64,000 bases of DNA from Roseobacter fucihabitans (GTDB lineage: Bacteria > Pseudomonadota > Alphaproteobacteria > Rhodobacterales > Rhodobacteraceae): the NCBI RefSeq assembly GCF_014337925.2, contig NZ_CP143423.1, positions 3,192,501 through 3,256,500 of the forward strand, given 5' to 3'. The position numbers were made by a program, and so were the translations under genes. Positions 36,689 through 46,481 of this stretch are shown piece by piece. Each line of letters opens with the position of its first letter. Within the stretch, counting starts at the first letter, position 1. Under the pieces are notes generated by a model, which did no database searches, was not told where the DNA came from, and saw only the letters and a list, made by a program, of their open reading frames with translations.

Positions 36689-37846
36689 ATGCACGACGGT
36701 TCACATGGCACTTCCGGCTGGATGACCGAAGAACACAGCATGATTGCGCAGATGACCGCGCAATTCATCACCAATGAATGGGCTCCCAAATTCGACAAAT
36801 GGCGCAAGCAGGGCCAGATGGACCGGGACACCTGGGCACAGGCCGGTGAGTTGGGCCTTCTATGTCCGTCCGTGCCCGAAGAATACGGCGGACCGGGGGG
36901 CGATTTCGGCCATGAAGCCGCAATCCTGATCGAGGCCTCGCGCGCCAATCTGGCCAGTTGGGGGCACGGCATCCATTCGGGCATCGTGGCACATTATGTG
37001 CTGGCCTATGGCACGGAAGATCAGAAAAAACGCTGGTTGCCCAAAATGATATCGGGCGAGTTGGTCGGCGCGCTGGCCATGACCGAACCCTCGACCGGCT
37101 CGGATGTGCAGCGCATCAAGACCCGCGCGATCCGCGATGGCAATGCCTACCGTCTGTCGGGGCAAAAGACCTTCATCACCAACGGGCAACACGCCAATCT
37201 GATCATCGTCGCCGCCAAAACAGACCCCGCCGAGGGCTCCAAGGGCGTGTCGCTGGTGATCGTTGAAACCGACGAAGCGCAGGGCTTCGCGCGGGGGCGC
37301 AACCTCGAAAAAATCGGCCTGCATGCCGCCGATACCTCTGAGCTGTTTTTCGATGACGTCGAAATCCCACCCGAAAACATCCTTGGCGGCGAGGAAGGCC
37401 AGGGCTTTTATCAGATGATGCGGCAACTCCCCCAGGAGCGGTTGATCATCGGGTGCGGCGCGGTCGGTGCCATGGAAGGGGCCGTTGCGCGCACCATCGC
37501 CTATTGCAAGGAGCGCGAAGCTTTTGGCGGGCCGTTGACACAATTCCAGAACACCCGGTTCAAACTGGCGGAATGCAAAACCCGCACCACCGTGGCGCGT
37601 GCTTTCCTTGATCAATGCATCCAAGAGCATCTGCGCGGTGAATTGAGCGTCGAAAAGGCCGCCATGAGCAAATATTGGCTCACCGATACGCAATGCGAAG
37701 TGCTGGATGAATGCGTGCAGTTGCACGGCGGCTATGGTTTCATGCAGGAATATGCGGTGGCAGAAATGTGGGCCGACGCGCGCGTGCAGCGGATTTACGG
37801 CGGGACGAATGAAATCATGAAAGAACTGATTGCGAGGACCCTATGA
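36689..37846 (+). CDS. acyl-CoA dehydrogenase, short form
   Basis: A 385-residue canonical acyl-CoA dehydrogenase. [50 protein letters not shown] and the C-terminal [39 protein letters not shown] are all present. The family usually has its catalytic Glu in the YEGT-like or IxxGTxE motif; here YGGTNE supplies the standard pattern of medium/long-chain enzymes. The start codon lies just after a G-rich run. Its end overlaps the glutathione transferase gene (ATGA). Confidence 0.9.
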   Translation: MHDGSHGTSGWMTEEHSMIAQMTAQFITNEWAPKFDKWRKQGQMDRDTWAQAGELGLLCPSVPEEYGGPGGDFGHEAAILIEASRANLASWGHGIHSGIVAHYVLAYGTEDQKKRWLPKMISGELVGALAMTEPSTGSDVQRIKTRAIRDGNAYRLSGQKTFITNGQHANLIIVAAKTDPAEGSKGVSLVIVETDEAQGFARGRNLEKIGLHAADTSELFFDDVEIPPENILGGEEGQGFYQMMRQLPQERLIIGCGAVGAMEGAVARTIAYCKEREAFGGPLTQFQNTRFKLAECKTRTTVARAFLDQCIQEHLRGELSVEKAAMSKYWLTDTQCEVLDECVQLHGGYGFMQEYAVAEMWADARVQRIYGGTNEIMKELIARTL

Positions 37847-38481
37847 CGATCAAACTCTATTGCTTTGGTGAAAGCGGCAACGCCTATAAGGCGGCGCTGG
37901 CGCTTGAATTGTCGGGTCTCGACTGGAACGCGATCAAGGTCGATTTCTTTGGCGGGGAATCCCGCACGCCCGAGTACCGCGCAGAGATCAACAGCATGGG
38001 CGAAGTCCCGGTGATGGTGGATGGCGATATCCGTTTGACACAATCGGGTGTTATTCAGGATTACGTGGCCGAGAAGTCGGGCAAGTTCGGCGGCAAGGAC
38101 GCGCAGGAACGGCGGGAAATTCTGCGCTGGGTGCTGTGGGACAATCACAAGCTCAGTTCGGTCATTGGGCCGACCCGCTTTCTGATGCACTTCCTGCCCG
38201 AGGACAAGCGCCCGCAGGAGGTCATCACCTTTAATCAGGGTCGTCTGAAGGCCGCTTACGCCGTTCTCAACGACCACCTTGAGGGGCGTGACTGGATCGT
38301 GGGTAACGGGATCACCAACGCGGATCTCAGCTGCTGCGGCTATCTCTATTACCCGGAACACTTCGGGTTTGAGCGCGCCGACTGGCCCCATATTGATGCC
38401 TGGCTGACGCGACTTTCCGATACGCCGGGCTGGAAACACCCCTATGATCTGATGCCCGGCAGCCCTGCTGATAGGAAATAG
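37843..38481 (+). CDS. glutathione S-transferase family protein
   Basis: A 212-residue GST. The thioredoxin-like N-terminal domain carries [19 protein letters not shown] and the cis-proline segment [10 protein letters not shown]. The all-helical C-terminal domain has [16 protein letters not shown], the N-capping motif with Asp. The Ser/Asn near residue 10-12 is the likely thiol-activating residue. The 4-nt overlap with the acyl-CoA dehydrogenase gene implies coexpression. Its role in the pathway is unclear, perhaps removal of reactive enoyl or electrophilic intermediates. Confidence 0.87.
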   Translation: MTIKLYCFGESGNAYKAALALELSGLDWNAIKVDFFGGESRTPEYRAEINSMGEVPVMVDGDIRLTQSGVIQDYVAEKSGKFGGKDAQERREILRWVLWDNHKLSSVIGPTRFLMHFLPEDKRPQEVITFNQGRLKAAYAVLNDHLEGRDWIVGNGITNADLSCCGYLYYPEHFGFERADWPHIDAWLTRLSDTPGWKHPYDLMPGSPADRK

Positions 38482-38820
38482 AAAGATGTCATTGGTTTAC
38501 TGCTGCGAACGCTCACATCTCTCAATTCGAGTCCTTTGCTTGGACCCGGGTAATCTAAGACAGCGGCTGCCGCTTGCATGGGAAGCAGGGCATTGCGCCA
38601 TTTCCGAAAATGAACTGCCGGAGACCGCATTGCAAGGGCGCAAAAACATCCCGTCTTTGCGCCAATTCTTTACCCAAAAACAGTCCTCGATTTTCGGATC
38701 AGCCCGTGCCAGCGTGCGCAGGAAACACGAAACAACTTTGATCCAAGTTGCACAACAAATGCTCCAACCCGACACAATTATCCGTGACGCGTTTGATAGC
38801 CAGTTACAGGAAGAAACGTT
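38482..38820. other. intergenic region before the thiolase gene, with a doubtful 112-codon frame
   Basis: A frame from 38486 to 38824 is open and overlaps the thiolase ATG. Its codon choice is unlike the neighbours (many A/T third positions) and the product resembles nothing I recognise. It more probably contains the promoter or leader of the thiolase-FadJ genes. No tRNA or strong hairpin is seen. Confidence 0.45.
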
Positions 38821-40032
38821 ATGACCGAAGCCTATATCTATGACGCCCTGCGCACCCCCCGCGGCAAGGGTCGCAAGGACGGCAGCCTGCATGAGGTGAC
38901 ATCGTTGCGCCTCTCCGCGCTGACGTTGAACGCATTGAAAACGCGCAACAATCTGGAAGGACACGCCGTAGAAGACGTGATCTGGGGCAATGTCACGCAG
39001 GTCATGGAACAGGGCGGGTGCCTGGCGCGTTCTGCCGTGCTGGCCTCCGATCTGGACGAACGCATCCCCGGTCTGGCGATCAACCGGTTTTGCGCGTCGG
39101 GCATGGAGGCCGTCAATCTGGCCGCCAATCAGGTGCGCGGCGGTGCCGGTGACGCCTATATCGCAGGCGGCGTCGAGATGATGGGTCGCGTGGCGATGGG
39201 GGCGGACGGCGCGGCGATTGCCGTGGACCCGACGCTGGCGATGGAAAAATACTTCGTCCCGCAAGGCATCAGCGCGGATATCATCGCGACGGAATACGGG
39301 TTCAGCCGGGATGATGCGGACCAATTGGCCGTGGAATCGCAACGCCGCGCCAAAGCCGCCTGGGACGACAAACGGTTCGCTAAATCCGTGATCGCCATTC
39401 ACGACCAAAACGGCCTGCCCATTCTGGATCACGACGAATACATGCGCCCGCAGACCGACATGCAAAGCCTCGGCGCTTTGAATCCCGCGTTTCAGGCCAT
39501 GGGCGAGGTCATGCCCGGTTTCGACAAGGTCGCGCTGATGAAATATCCCCACCTTGAGAAGATCAACCACATCCACCACGCAGGCAATTCATCCGGCATC
39601 GTGGACGGTGCCGCGGCCATTTTGATCGGGTCCAAAGCCTTTGGCGAGAAATACGGCCTTAAACCGCGCGCGCGCATACGTGCCACAGCAAAAATCGGCA
39701 CCGATCCGACGATCATGTTGACCGGACCGGTGCCAGTGACGGAAAAAATCCTCGCTGACAACGGCATGAGCATCAAGGACATCGACCTGTTTGAGGTCAA
39801 TGAGGCCTTTGCCGCGGTCGTCTTGCGCTTCATGCAGGCCTTTGATGTCGAAAGCGAAAAGGTGAACGTCAATGGGGGGTCGATTGCAATGGGCCACCCG
39901 CTGGGGGCAACTGGTGCAATGATCATCGGCACATTGCTGGATGAAATGGAACGCGCGGATAAGGCAGTGGGGCTGGCCACGCTTTGTATCGCATCGGGGA
40001 TGGGAGCCGCGACAATTATTGAGCGGGTCTGA
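38821..40032 (+). CDS. acetyl-CoA C-acyltransferase (beta-ketothiolase, FadA type)
   Basis: A 403-residue thiolase. The acylated cysteine is Cys91 in NRFCASGMEAVN, the His is in MGHPLGATGA near 360, and the second cysteine is in LCIASGMGAATIIERV near the end. FEVNEAFAA is also present. It cleaves 3-ketoacyl-CoA with CoA. It is the first of three genes, thiolase, NTF2-like protein and FadJ, with 3- and 4-nt junctions. Confidence 0.93.
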   Translation: MTEAYIYDALRTPRGKGRKDGSLHEVTSLRLSALTLNALKTRNNLEGHAVEDVIWGNVTQVMEQGGCLARSAVLASDLDERIPGLAINRFCASGMEAVNLAANQVRGGAGDAYIAGGVEMMGRVAMGADGAAIAVDPTLAMEKYFVPQGISADIIATEYGFSRDDADQLAVESQRRAKAAWDDKRFAKSVIAIHDQNGLPILDHDEYMRPQTDMQSLGALNPAFQAMGEVMPGFDKVALMKYPHLEKINHIHHAGNSSGIVDGAAAILIGSKAFGEKYGLKPRARIRATAKIGTDPTIMLTGPVPVTEKILADNGMSIKDIDLFEVNEAFAAVVLRFMQAFDVESEKVNVNGGSIAMGHPLGATGAMIIGTLLDEMERADKAVGLATLCIASGMGAATIIERV

Positions 40033-40035
40033 ACC

Positions 40036-40986
40036 ATGACCGGGGACGATGCCAAAGCTATCTATCAGGAAACGCTGGATGTTTTGTCGGGCGCCGTCAT
40101 GTGTGGCGATACGGATATGGCGCTGGCACGGATCAAGCTGCCGCATTTGTTGCGCACGCTCAGCAGTGAAACAATCGTTGAGACAAAAGACGATCTGATC
40201 ACAGAGTTGGCGACCTTTGTCGCGGCCCTCAAAGGGCAAGGCACGACCAATCTGGTACGCTTGGTGGTTGATGCGGAGTTTCTGAGTGACAACTATATCG
40301 CCGGACATCACATGACCCATACGTTGCGCGATGCCACCCCCGTGATGGCAAGTTATGCCAGCCGGATGGTGCTCGCGCGCGACAAGAACGTTTGGAAAGT
40401 CCTGGAGGTCGACAGCATGTTGAACAACCTCCACTGGCCGATCTATATTCCGCGCGTCAGGCAGGATGCAGCGAATAAAACCCCTCCACCGCGACCCCAA
40501 AACGACATACGCAGCCAGGGCATTGACCCTTTGACGTTTTATCAGAGGTTCATAGACGCGCTTTCTTTGGCCAATAATCAGAATGACTTCGAGCTTTATT
40601 GCAGCCATCTGATGTTTCCTCATTCCTCCCACACGGAAGCGTCAGACACGATTATTTCTTGTCCCGAAGACGTGAGGCCGTTCTTTGATATGCTTCAGGA
40701 AACGCTCCGGGCTAAGGGTTGCGATCGCCTCGAGCGGCGCGGCGAAAGTGCAGAATTCATCTCAAACGATCTGATCTGTGGCTATCACAGCACGGAAATG
40801 ATGGCGGGTGACGTGCTGCGGTTTGGGCCGGTCAGATCCCGCATGGTGTTGCAGCGCATCGCCGGCCGTTGGCATCTGAAATCTGTGACCTATTCCCTGC
40901 AAAATTCGACATTCCCCTATAACGAGCCGGTGCCATCTGATGCGCTGGTGACCCTTAGAACAATTCAGGAAAGGACCCGGCTATGA
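40036..40986 (+). CDS. tandem NTF2-like protein of unknown function
   Basis: A 316-residue protein made of two similar halves, about 8-138 and 168-303. Each starts with a helix (YQETLDVLSGAV; FYQRFIDALSLA). Each has a beta segment SDNYIAGHHMTH or SNDLICGYHSTE and ends SRMVLARDKNVWKVLEVDSMLNNLHWP or SRMVLQRIAGRWHLKSVTYSLQNSTFP. This is the NTF2/SnoaL pattern, duplicated. It sits between thiolase and FadJ, overlapping FadJ by ATGA. A structural or regulatory partner of the beta-oxidation enzymes is possible; no catalytic residues are assignable. Confidence 0.75.
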   Translation: MTGDDAKAIYQETLDVLSGAVMCGDTDMALARIKLPHLLRTLSSETIVETKDDLITELATFVAALKGQGTTNLVRLVVDAEFLSDNYIAGHHMTHTLRDATPVMASYASRMVLARDKNVWKVLEVDSMLNNLHWPIYIPRVRQDAANKTPPPRPQNDIRSQGIDPLTFYQRFIDALSLANNQNDFELYCSHLMFPHSSHTEASDTIISCPEDVRPFFDMLQETLRAKGCDRLERRGESAEFISNDLICGYHSTEMMAGDVLRFGPVRSRMVLQRIAGRWHLKSVTYSLQNSTFPYNEPVPSDALVTLRTIQERTRL

Positions 40987-43184
40987 CCGAGTTTACCATG
41001 ACAACCGACGGCGACGGCATTGCCACCATCACCTGGGACGTGCCCGGCAAATCCATGAATGTGATGTCCTTTGAAGGGCTGGCGCAGATCGAGGATCTGA
41101 TGGACCAGGCCATCGGGGATGAGGCAGTGAAGGGCATCATTCTGACCTCCGGCAAGGAGGGTTCTTTTGCCGGTGGCATGGACCTCAACCTGATCGCGAA
41201 AATGCGCGATGAAGCCGGTGACAACCCGGCCAAGGGTCTTTTTGAAGGTACGATGAAAATGCACGCCCTGCTGCGCAAAATCGAACGCGCAGGCATGGAC
41301 CCCAAGACGCTCAAAGGCGGCAAGCCGATTGCAACAGTCCTGCCGGGTACGGCTCTGGGCATTGGTTTGGAACTGCCACTTTCGACGCATCGCATTTTTG
41401 CGGCCACCAACCCCAAGGCCAAGATCGGGTTGCCCGAAATCATGGTCGGGATTTTCCCCGGAGCGGGCGGGACGACCCGTCTGGTGCGTAAACTGGGGGC
41501 CATGGGAGCCTCGCCCTTCCTGCTGGAGGGCAAGCTGGTGGCCCCAACCGCAGCCAAGGCCGCAGGTCTGATCGACGCCGTGTCCGATGATCCGATGGCG
41601 GATGCGCGCGCATGGGTGTTGAACGCCAAGGACGCCGATCTGGTCAAACCCTGGGATGCCAAGGGCTATAAAATGCCCGGCGGTGCGCCCTATCACCCGG
41701 CGGGTTTCATGACCTTTGTCGGTGCCTCCGCCATGGTGAACGGCAAGACGCAAGGGGTTTACCCGGCGGCCAAGGCGCTGCTCTCTGCGGTCTATGAGGG
41801 GGCGATGGTTCCGTTTGATACCGCGCTCAAGATCGAGGCGCGTTGGTTCACCTCTGTTCTGCTCAACCCCTCTTCCGAGGCGATGATCCGTTCGCTTTTT
41901 ATCAACAAGGAAGCGTTGGAAAAAGGTGCAGTCCGCCCTGCGGATGTGGCGGATCAGCGCGTCAGGAAACTGGGTGTTCTGGGCGCGGGCATGATGGGGG
42001 CGGGCATCACATTGGTGTCGGTTCAGGCTGGCATCGAAGTGGTGCTGATCGACCAGAACCAGGAAGCTGCTGAGCGTGGCAAGGCCTATACGGCGAATTT
42101 TGCCGACAAAGGCATCGCGCGCAGGAAGACCACGCCGGAAAAGAAAGAGCAGTTGCTTAATCTGATCACCGCGACCACGGATCTTAATGCGCTCAAAGGA
42201 TGCGATCTGATCATCGAGGCGGTGTTTGAGGACCCCAAGGTCAAGGCCGAGATGACCCAAAAAGTCGAAGCGGTGATCCCAGAGGATTGCATCTTTGCCT
42301 CCAACACCTCCACCCTGCCGATCACCGAATTGGCCAAGGCCTCCAGCCGCCCCGAGCAATTCATCGGCATCCATTTTTTCTCCCCTGTTGAAAAAATGCT
42401 GCTGGTCGAAATCATCAAGGGTAAGGGCACCGGGGACCGCGCCGTCGCCAAGGCCCTCGATTATGTGCGCCAGATCCGCAAGACGCCGATTGTCGTCAAT
42501 GACGCGCGGTTCTTTTATGCCAACCGCTGCATCATCCCCTATATCAACGAGGGCATTCGCATGGTGGCCGAGGGCGTGGCCCCCGCGCTCATCGAAAACG
42601 CCGCGCGTCTGGTGGGCATGCCGCTGGGGCCGTTGCAACTGGTCGATGAAACCTCGATTGATCTGGGAGCAAAAATCGCCCGCGCCACCAAGGCCGCGAT
42701 GGGCGATGCGTATCCCGACGGGGCCGTGGATGATGTCATCTTCTGGATGGAGGGTGAAAACCGTCTGGGGCGCAAAACAGCTGCTGGGTTTTATACCTAT
42801 GACGAAAAGGGCAAGCGTCAGGTTCTGTGGAGCGGGCTTGGCGAGAAGTACCCGCTCGCAGACGGGCAGCCCGATCTGATCGACGTTCAACACCGGCTGC
42901 TGTTCTCGCAGACACTTGAAGCCGTGCGCGCCTTGGAAGAAGGCGTGTTGATGGACATCCGCGAAGGCGATGTCGGCGCCATTCTGGGCTGGGGGTTTGC
43001 GCCCTGGTCCGGGGGGCCGCTGAGCTGGCTCGATATGATCGGCGCACCCTACGCCGCCGAACGGTGTGATCAGTTGAGCGCGGCACATGGGTCCCGCTTT
43101 ACTTGCCCGGACCTGCTGCGCGACGTAGCGGCCAAGGGACAAAGCTTCTACGGGCGTTTTGGCAAGACATCCGTCGCAGCCTGA
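40983..43184 (+). CDS. fadJ: FadJ-type multifunctional 3-hydroxyacyl-CoA dehydrogenase / enoyl-CoA hydratase
   Basis: A 733-residue fusion. The crotonase domain (1-about 290) has GSFAGGMDLNL for the oxyanion hole, and glutamates in ALGIGLELPLS and GLPEIMVGIFPGAGGTT. The NAD domain starts KLGVLGAGMMGAGITLVS near 325. IEAVFEDPKVK, SNTSTLPITELA and GIHFFSPVEKM follow, with catalytic His in HFFSP. C-terminal dehydrogenase repeats run to the end. It catalyses hydration and oxidation of enoyl-CoA, feeding the thiolase encoded upstream. Confidence 0.93.
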   Translation: MTEFTMTTDGDGIATITWDVPGKSMNVMSFEGLAQIEDLMDQAIGDEAVKGIILTSGKEGSFAGGMDLNLIAKMRDEAGDNPAKGLFEGTMKMHALLRKIERAGMDPKTLKGGKPIATVLPGTALGIGLELPLSTHRIFAATNPKAKIGLPEIMVGIFPGAGGTTRLVRKLGAMGASPFLLEGKLVAPTAAKAAGLIDAVSDDPMADARAWVLNAKDADLVKPWDAKGYKMPGGAPYHPAGFMTFVGASAMVNGKTQGVYPAAKALLSAVYEGAMVPFDTALKIEARWFTSVLLNPSSEAMIRSLFINKEALEKGAVRPADVADQRVRKLGVLGAGMMGAGITLVSVQAGIEVVLIDQNQEAAERGKAYTANFADKGIARRKTTPEKKEQLLNLITATTDLNALKGCDLIIEAVFEDPKVKAEMTQKVEAVIPEDCIFASNTSTLPITELAKASSRPEQFIGIHFFSPVEKMLLVEIIKGKGTGDRAVAKALDYVRQIRKTPIVVNDARFFYANRCIIPYINEGIRMVAEGVAPALIENAARLVGMPLGPLQLVDETSIDLGAKIARATKAAMGDAYPDGAVDDVIFWMEGENRLGRKTAAGFYTYDEKGKRQVLWSGLGEKYPLADGQPDLIDVQHRLLFSQTLEAVRALEEGVLMDIREGDVGAILGWGFAPWSGGPLSWLDMIGAPYAAERCDQLSAAHGSRFTCPDLLRDVAAKGQSFYGRFGKTSVAA

Positions 43185-43728
43185 GCACGTCTCAAAAGGA
43201 GACACGGCCTGTTTCATTGCTACAAATACCTGATGTTTGCTGATAGGCAGACATCGGGGGTGGTGATCGCTACCGCAAAATCGCTTTCGAACAGTGGCAC
43301 GATCCGCGAAGAATGCTCAATCGGATCTCGTCAGATGTCGCGTGATCCCTTACTGATACGCTTCTAAAAGGCCCGTTGTTTTAGGGAGCCTGCGTTGCCT
43401 TCAGCGCCCTGGCCCTGAGCCACTCTGATCACTAAGGGCCTGGCGTAGAAAGACACAGACCGGATGAGCTCGCCCCGTTTGGCGCGACAAGTGCCGCCGC
43501 CTCATCCCTGTCACATCTCAGGCAGCATAAAGCCTCATTCGCGAAGAAATCACTGCCTAAGCCTCCTTGCGTTATGGAAGGTCCCGGGATCAACAGGATG
43601 CATTCCCTCCTTCACGACCTCATGTCGAAAAAGTCTCCGCAATTGTATGACAATTCGCTTTTCAAATTTCCCAAATCCAATATCCTGCGTTCTGCGATGG
43701 GGTGACACGGGAAGCGAAGGGAAATCAA
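43185..43728. other. 544-nt intergenic region between fadJ and the acyl-CoA synthetase gene
   Basis: No recognisable gene. A weak hairpin follows fadJ (GTCTC...GAGAC, about 43189-43203). GGCCCT (43411-43416) could pair with AGGGCC (43435-43440). A stretch of about 30 codons after 43250 reads GGGDRYRKIAFEQWHDPRRM before a stop; it may be a decayed gene fragment, but I cannot name it. The right end should hold the promoter of the synthetase gene. Confidence 0.4.
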
Positions 43729-45363
43729 ATGGGCTGGATGAGTGACGAAAACGGCTTGGACAAATGCGCCGCGAATTACACCCCCCTGACACCCTTGTCC
43801 CATCTGCGACGCGCATCGCATGTTTTTGCCCAGCGGCTTGCCATGGTTTACGGGGAGGAGCACCGCGTTACTTATGCGCAATATCACGAACGCTGTACGC
43901 GGCTGGCGTGCGCATTGTCCGGCAAGGGCATCGCGCCCGGCGATGTGGTTGCCACCCTGATCCCGAATGTCCCCGCGCAGATCGAGGCGCATTTTGGCGT
44001 TCCCGCCTGTGGTGGCGTGCTCAATACCATCAACACCCGGCTGGATGTGGACACGGTCGCTTATATTCTGAGGCATGGCGAAGCTAAGCTTATTCTGGTC
44101 GATAGCCAGTTTCTGCAATTGGCCGAAGCCGCTTGTGCGCAAATGGACGGTCCCAAACCGACCTTAATCGAGGTCCCCGACGTTGCAGCCGGACATCCCG
44201 CTTCGGGGCGTTTTGAAACCTATGAGGACATGTTGGCGGGCGCTGATCCGAGTTTTGAGTGGATCATGCCGCAAGACGAATGGGAAAGCCTTGCGCTGAA
44301 TTATACCTCCGGGACCACCGGGCGCCCCAAGGGGGTCGTGTACCATCATCGCGGGGCTTACCTTATGACGATGGGGACGGTGGTCAGCTGGCGCATGGTG
44401 CTGCATCCGATCTATCTGACCATCGTACCGCTGTTTCACTGCAACGGTTGGAACCATAGCTGGATGATGCCGCTGATCGGCGGCACGGTCGTATGCTGCC
44501 GTGACATTACCGCACCCGCCATCTTTGATGCCATCGCCGATGAAGGCGTCACGCATCTTGGCGGTGCCCCTATTGTGTTGAATATGCTGGTGAACGCGCC
44601 GGAAACCGAGCGGCGCAAGTTCGATCATCAGGTGGAGGTGTTCACCGCCGGCGCCCCGCCCGCCCCGGCCACCTTGAGCAAGATTGAAACCCTCGGGTTT
44701 AATGTGACGCAGGTTTACGGGCTAACCGAAACCTATGGCCATGTGACCGAATGCATATGGCGCGGGGAGGACTGGGACGCGCTGGAAAAACCCGCGCGTG
44801 CGGCGATCAAAGCCCGCCAGGGTGTGGCATTCCCGATGATGGAAGACATCACCGTGATGGACGCACAGATGCGCCAGATTCCGATGGATGGGACGTGCAA
44901 GGGAGAGATCATGATCCGGGGGAATTCGGTCATGAAGGGGTATTTCAAGAACCCTGACGCCACGCGGGAGGCCTTTGAGGGGGGGTATTTTCATTCCGGT
45001 GACATCGCCGTTCAGCATGGCGATGGGTATATGCAGATTGCGGATCGCGCCAAGGACATCATCATTTCGGGAGGAGAAAATATTTCATCCGTTGAGGTTG
45101 AGGGGGTGTTGATGGAGCATGATGATGTGTTGCTGGCAGCCGTCGTGGCCAAACCGGATGACAAATGGGGCGAGGTGCCTTGCGCCTTTGTCGAGTTGAA
45201 GCCCGGAACAAGGCCGGATGCGGCGGCGCTGATTGCCTTTGCGCGTGGCAAGCTCGCCGGTTTCAAGGCGCCAAAGGCGATTGTATTTGAGGAGTTGCCC
45301 AAGACTTCCACCGGCAAGATCCAGAAATTCGAATTGCGCAAGAAGGCGCAGATGTTGGATTAG
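43729..45363 (+). CDS. acyl-CoA synthetase (AMP-forming)
   Basis: A 544-residue adenylate-forming ligase, length and pattern like medium-chain acyl-CoA / DmdB-type synthetases. The P-loop is YTSGTTGRPKG near 193, QVYGLTET and YFHSGDIAV are the A5 and A7 motifs, DRAKDIIISGGENISS follows, and the C-terminal lysine lies in KTSTGKIQK. AAGGGA 7 nt upstream supports ATG 43729 over an in-frame codon at 43702. It activates a fatty or short thio-acid for the oxidation genes upstream; the substrate is not defined. Confidence 0.9.
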   Translation: MGWMSDENGLDKCAANYTPLTPLSHLRRASHVFAQRLAMVYGEEHRVTYAQYHERCTRLACALSGKGIAPGDVVATLIPNVPAQIEAHFGVPACGGVLNTINTRLDVDTVAYILRHGEAKLILVDSQFLQLAEAACAQMDGPKPTLIEVPDVAAGHPASGRFETYEDMLAGADPSFEWIMPQDEWESLALNYTSGTTGRPKGVVYHHRGAYLMTMGTVVSWRMVLHPIYLTIVPLFHCNGWNHSWMMPLIGGTVVCCRDITAPAIFDAIADEGVTHLGGAPIVLNMLVNAPETERRKFDHQVEVFTAGAPPAPATLSKIETLGFNVTQVYGLTETYGHVTECIWRGEDWDALEKPARAAIKARQGVAFPMMEDITVMDAQMRQIPMDGTCKGEIMIRGNSVMKGYFKNPDATREAFEGGYFHSGDIAVQHGDGYMQIADRAKDIIISGGENISSVEVEGVLMEHDDVLLAAVVAKPDDKWGEVPCAFVELKPGTRPDAAALIAFARGKLAGFKAPKAIVFEELPKTSTGKIQKFELRKKAQMLD

Positions 45364-45370
45364 GACAAGG

Positions 45371-45398
45371 AAGGTGGCCTGAAGCCCACCTTACGGCG
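45371..45398. repeat. REP-like dispersed repeat, copy 2
   Basis: AAGGTGGCCTGAAGCCCACC (45371-45390) followed by TTACGGCG is the reverse complement of copy 1 apart from one T, and matches copy 3. It starts 8 nt after the stop codon of the acyl-CoA synthetase gene. Confidence 0.7.
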
Positions 45399-45467
45399 CC
45401 CCATTGTATGACCCGGTGCAAGTGGTAAGTTGTCGTCAAAGTAAAATGAGCAGTATCAGCATCCGTC

Positions 45468-46481
45468 ATGACGGCTTTGAAGAAATACGACCGGCTTGAG
45501 GCCAGCGGTCTGTGGCGCGCGTCACCGCAGAGCCAGCGGCGTGAGGTCATCGTGTCCATCGGCGATGCCACCCTGATGATTTCTGATTTGCGGGATCGGC
45601 CAATCACCCATTGGTCATTGGCGGCGATCGAGCGGGCCAATCCAGGCAAGCGACCGGCGCTTTACCATCCCGATGGGGACCCTGGTGAGACGCTTGAGTT
45701 GGACGCAGGCGAGCATCAGATGATCGATGCCATCGAAAAGCTGCGCCGTGCGGTCGAGCGCGCCCGGCCCCGGCCCGGTCGGTTGCGCTGGTTTGGTATG
45801 ACGCTTTCGATGGCGCTTGTTCTGGCAGCGGGCATTTTCTGGCTGCCGCAGGCGTTGATCACCCACACGCTGAGTGTTGTCCCCCAGGTCAAGCGCGTCG
45901 AGATCGGCAACGCGTTGCTGGCCCGTATCGAGCGCATGACCGGGCCTGCCTGTGCCAACCCCGCGGGGCTCCGAGCATTGACAACCCTGCGTGCCAGGCT
46001 TGGCACGGACCGGCTGAGTATCATGCCCGGTGCCACACAAACGAGCTTGTACCTGCCCGGCGGGCACATCCTTTTGAACCGCGCCCTGGTCGAGGATTTT
46101 GAGGAACCCGATGTGGTGGCGGGCTATGCGGTGGTAGCCCAGAGCCAGTCACGGTTGCACGATCCGTTGCGCGACCTGCTGGAAGTCAGCGGCACCTGGG
46201 CGAGTTTTCAATTGGTGACCACAGGCGCATTGCAACGCGAAACACTGGACGCCTATGCGGAATATCTGCTGACACAGGCGCGGGTCGAACCGGAGCCAGA
46301 GGTGCTTGTGGGGGTATTCTCGCAGGCGCAGGTCAGAAGCACGCCCTATGCCTATGCCCGCGACATCAGCGGGGAAAGCGTGCTGCCCCTGATCGAGGCG
46401 GACCCCTTGGCGGGCAAGCCTGCCAAGGCGCTGTTGAGTGATGCGGATTGGTTGCGACTACAAGGCATTTGCGGCGGCTGA
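45468..46481 (+). CDS. membrane-anchored protein resembling an M48 peptidase without the HExxH motif
   Basis: A 337-residue protein. One transmembrane segment lies at about 107-127 (MTLSMALVLAAGIFWLPQAL), preceded by a cytoplasmic domain of about 100 residues and followed by a periplasmic domain. LPGGHILLNRALVEDFEEPDVVAGYAVVAQSQSRLHD matches in layout the strand-helix segment of M48 peptidases (LPGGxIfvn...lxxxdElaaVLAHEIGHv), but the metal-binding His-Glu-x-x-His is replaced by AVVAQSQ. So it is probably a catalytically dead relative. No operon partner is evident. Confidence 0.72.
   Translation: MTALKKYDRLEASGLWRASPQSQRREVIVSIGDATLMISDLRDRPITHWSLAAIERANPGKRPALYHPDGDPGETLELDAGEHQMIDAIEKLRRAVERARPRPGRLRWFGMTLSMALVLAAGIFWLPQALITHTLSVVPQVKRVEIGNALLARIERMTGPACANPAGLRALTTLRARLGTDRLSIMPGATQTSLYLPGGHILLNRALVEDFEEPDVVAGYAVVAQSQSRLHDPLRDLLEVSGTWASFQLVTTGALQRETLDAYAEYLLTQARVEPEPEVLVGVFSQAQVRSTPYAYARDISGESVLPLIEADPLAGKPAKALLSDADWLRLQGICGG

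Noticed and set aside
38505-38560. Sequence around TTCGAGTCC as a possible tRNA T-loop
   Set aside because: No paired T-stem, anticodon arm or acceptor stem can be built around it.
40965-43217. A 750-codon open frame antisense to the FadJ-type gene
   Set aside because: The plus strand encodes a complete FadJ with all motifs; the antisense frame is His/Gly/Arg-rich and matches no family, a usual by-product of high GC coding sequence.
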